A stretch of 13,548 nucleotides of DNA from SHYG01 sp041485445. Lineage in GTDB: Bacteria > Chloroflexota > Dehalococcoidia > Lucifugimonadales > UBA3495. This document shows positions 12,382 through 13,548 of this stretch, one piece after another; within the stretch, counting starts at the first letter, position 1, and each line of letters opens with the position of its first letter. The notes under the pieces are model-generated. The model did not search any database. It was not told the origin of the DNA and saw only the letters and a list, made by a program, of their open reading frames with translations. Made by a program: the position numbers and the translations under genes. The stretch covers positions 1 to 13,548 of the forward strand of contig JBGPJN010000058.1 of the NCBI GenBank assembly GCA_041485445.1. Direction: 5' to 3'.

Positions 12382-12582
12382 CTACTTGATGCTGTAGCGG
12401 CGGCGGAAGCGCTCCACCCGGCCCTGGGTGTCCACAATGCGCTGCTCACCCGTGTAAAAGGGGTGGCACTTGCTGCAGATCTCCACCCGCAGGGCCTGCT
12501 TGGTGGCGCCGGTCTGGAACACGTTGCCACAGGAACAGGTCACCGTCGCGGTGTAGAACTTGGGATGAATGTCTGCCTTCAT
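12382..12582 (-). CDS. rpmE: 50S ribosomal protein L31
   Basis: The 66-residue protein is a zinc-type (C+) L31, a late-assembling protein of the large subunit near the central protuberance. It opens MKADIHPKFYTATVTCSCGN, and the four zinc-binding cysteines are C16, C18, C36 and C39 (CSC...CSKCHPFYTG). The C-terminus VERFRRRY is the usual one. Cysteine-containing L31 is the form used when zinc is available. The gene starts 21 nt after rpmA on the same strand and ends before a strong terminator. The ribosome-binding site is weak. Confidence 0.96.
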   Translation of the reverse strand: MKADIHPKFYTATVTCSCGNVFQTGATKQALRVEICSKCHPFYTGEQRIVDTQGRVERFRRRYSIK

Positions 12583-12603
12583 AGTTGAACCAGCTTATCT
12601 TCT

Positions 12604-12876
12604 TTAGACTTCCACGCCTGCGCCCACCGGATAAACACTCACCCGGCGCTTGGCGCCCGGCGCCCACTCGAATGTCACGTTGCCATCCACCAGGGCGAAA
12701 AGAGTGTAGTCCCGGCCCATGCCCACATTGTGGCCGGGATGGAACTTGGTGCCCTTCTGCCGCACGATGATGTTGCCGCAGATTACCGCCTCGCCCCCGT
12801 AGTGCTTCACCCCCAGACGCTTGGCGACACTGTCGCGCCCGTTGGTGGTGCTGCCCCCCGCCTTCTTATGCGCCAT
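12604..12876 (-). CDS. rpmA: 50S ribosomal protein L27
   Basis: The 90-residue L27 lies near the peptidyl-transferase centre, where its N-terminus reaches the tRNA ends. The opening MAHKKAGGSTTNGRDSVAKRLGVKHYGGE is typical, without the cleaved N-terminal extension seen in Firmicutes. Further conserved blocks are GNIIVRQKGTKFHPGHNVGMGRDYTLFAL. It starts 6 nt after the rplU stop, and its ribosome-binding site AGGAG lies inside the end of rplU, so the two are translationally linked. Confidence 0.97.
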   Translation of the reverse strand: MAHKKAGGSTTNGRDSVAKRLGVKHYGGEAVICGNIIVRQKGTKFHPGHNVGMGRDYTLFALVDGNVTFEWAPGAKRRVSVYPVGAGVEV

Positions 12877-12882
12877 CTCTGC

Positions 12883-13242
12883 CTAACTCCTGCCACGGGC
12901 GTGGGCCGGGGCGCTCACCTGGATGTCTTGGATCAACAGGCGGGTGAGATTCTGCCGGTGTCCCCGCATCCTGCGATATCGCGTCTTGGACTTGTACTTG
13001 AACACGATGAGCTTCCGGTCTCGGTGCTGGTCCTGGACCTGGGCGACCACCCGGGCGCCGGCCACCTGGGGCGTGCCGAAGGTCACCTGGCCGCCGTCGG
13101 ATACCGCCAGCACCTCGCCGAACTCCGCCACCGAGCCCACATCCAGCGGCAGCTTCTCCACGTCCAGCACGTCGCCGGGCTTTACGCGGTATTGCTTGCC
13201 GCCGGTACAAAAAATTGCGTAAACGGACGATTCCCCACGCAA
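12883..13242 (-). CDS. rplU: 50S ribosomal protein L21 with a disrupted 5' end
   Basis: L21 binds 23S rRNA in the large subunit. The conserved sequence begins VYAIFCTGGKQYRVKPGDVL, where other L21 proteins have MYAI. It continues to the normal C-terminus with KYKSKTRYRRMRGHRQNLTRLLIQDI. The codon where ATG is expected is GTT (13222-13224). The only upstream initiator in frame is a TTG at 13240-13242, which belongs to a dehydrogenase fragment read in another frame. No ribosome-binding site of the normal kind is seen. The natural start and promoter therefore appear to be missing, through either an assembly join or a real rearrangement. The body of the gene looks intact. Confidence 0.9.
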   Translation of the reverse strand: MRGESSVYAIFCTGGKQYRVKPGDVLDVEKLPLDVGSVAEFGEVLAVSDGGQVTFGTPQVAGARVVAQVQDQHRDRKLIVFKYKSKTRYRRMRGHRQNLTRLLIQDIQVSAPAHARGRS

Positions 13243-13548
13243 TCGAAGATCAAGTCGTATCGCTCAGCGCTCCGGGTGAAATCGTCCCGGGAGTAATCGA
13301 TGACATGGTCTGCGCCGATTGATCGGACGAGGTCGACATTCCTGGTGCTGCACACGCCCGTTACATCCGCGCCGAACGATTTGGCGATTTGCACGGCGAA
13401 CGTGCCAACACCGCCCGCCGCACCGTTGATCAAAACCTTTTGCCCCGGCGGAATCCGGGCTTTGTCGCGAAGTCCCTGCAGAGCGGTGAACCCCGGCCCC
13501 GGTATGGCCGCCGCCTGCTCGATGGTGAGATTGGCCGGGTTCATGGCC
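13182..13548 (-). pseudogene. Fragment of an MDR-family alcohol dehydrogenase/quinone reductase
   Basis: The frame runs in from the window edge, so the N-terminus is not seen. It reads MNPANLTIEQAAAIPGPGFT, ALQGLRDKARIPPGQKVLIN, then GAAGGVGTFAVQIAK (the NAD(P)-binding loop), VTGVCSTRN and ADHVIDYSRDDF. This is the central Rossmann part of a zinc-containing or zinc-independent medium-chain dehydrogenase/reductase. The match ends at DLIFDCVGNR (about 13227), where family members continue for another 100 or more residues. The frame then runs into the rplU coding region in a different phase and stops at 13182. The fragment looks somewhat lower in GC than its neighbours. It is a truncated gene or one half of a chimeric join. 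Confidence 0.8.

Noticed and set aside
1..13548. CRISPR array, tRNA or rRNA gene
   Set aside because: No regularly spaced direct repeats and no stretches resembling tRNA or rRNA were seen on either strand by reading; a covariance-model scan was not possible.

Overview
The window looks like high-GC bacterial chromosome, most plausibly from an uncultured member of the Chloroflexota (Dehalococcoidia-like). That assignment is inference. It rests on strong G/C-ending codon bias, a minus-strand run of L21, L27 and L31 followed by a DUF1385 membrane protein, Uma2-type genes, and several small palindromic intergenic repeats of kinds common in environmental Chloroflexota assemblies. No rRNA, tRNA, CRISPR array, integrase or transposase gene was seen.

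Layout. 1-107: tail of a truncated coiled-coil gene, then an intrinsic terminator and a C/G-rich palindrome. 337-1186 (+): a three-gene run of putative antitoxin, MazF/PemK-like toxin and a small zinc-ribbon protein, joined by 19-nt and 4-nt overlaps. 1240-3524 (+): a PdxA-family dehydrogenase, a gap holding two dispersed repeats, then proC and yggT. 3534-3690: a 157-bp element with perfect 16-bp terminal inverted repeats. 3706-5262 (+): a good sigma-70-type promoter, a small P-loop kinase and an alpha/beta hydrolase. 5280-5308: a perfect palindrome between convergent genes. 5340-6635 (-): a B12-binding/radical-SAM-like protein that lacks the cluster cysteines. It is transcribed divergently from 6758-10227 (+): a Uma2 gene, a molybdenum hydroxylase large subunit and a DUF502 membrane protein, in tight succession. 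10313-10786 (+): a VOC/glyoxalase-fold protein with its own -10 element. 10820-10862: a strong hairpin between convergent genes. 10895-13242 (-): an unknown cysteine-containing coiled-coil protein, DUF1385, rpmE, rpmA and rplU. 13182-13548 (-): a fragment of a zinc-type alcohol dehydrogenase/quinone reductase that breaks off exactly where rplU begins.

How the genes fit together. Most are housekeeping or single metabolic genes: proline synthesis, a PdxA-type oxidation, ribosomal proteins and membrane proteins. They form short operons, each with a recognisable promoter or terminator. The accessory layer consists of the toxin-antitoxin pair, the Uma2 genes and the non-coding repeats. I did not find a clear multi-gene undescribed system. 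The points most worth following are the radical-SAM-fold protein without its CxxxCxxC cysteines, the toxin-antitoxin pair fused translationally to a zinc-ribbon gene, the 157-bp inverted-repeat element, the orphan molybdenum hydroxylase subunit, and the abrupt rplU/dehydrogenase junction, which may be an assembly chimera.
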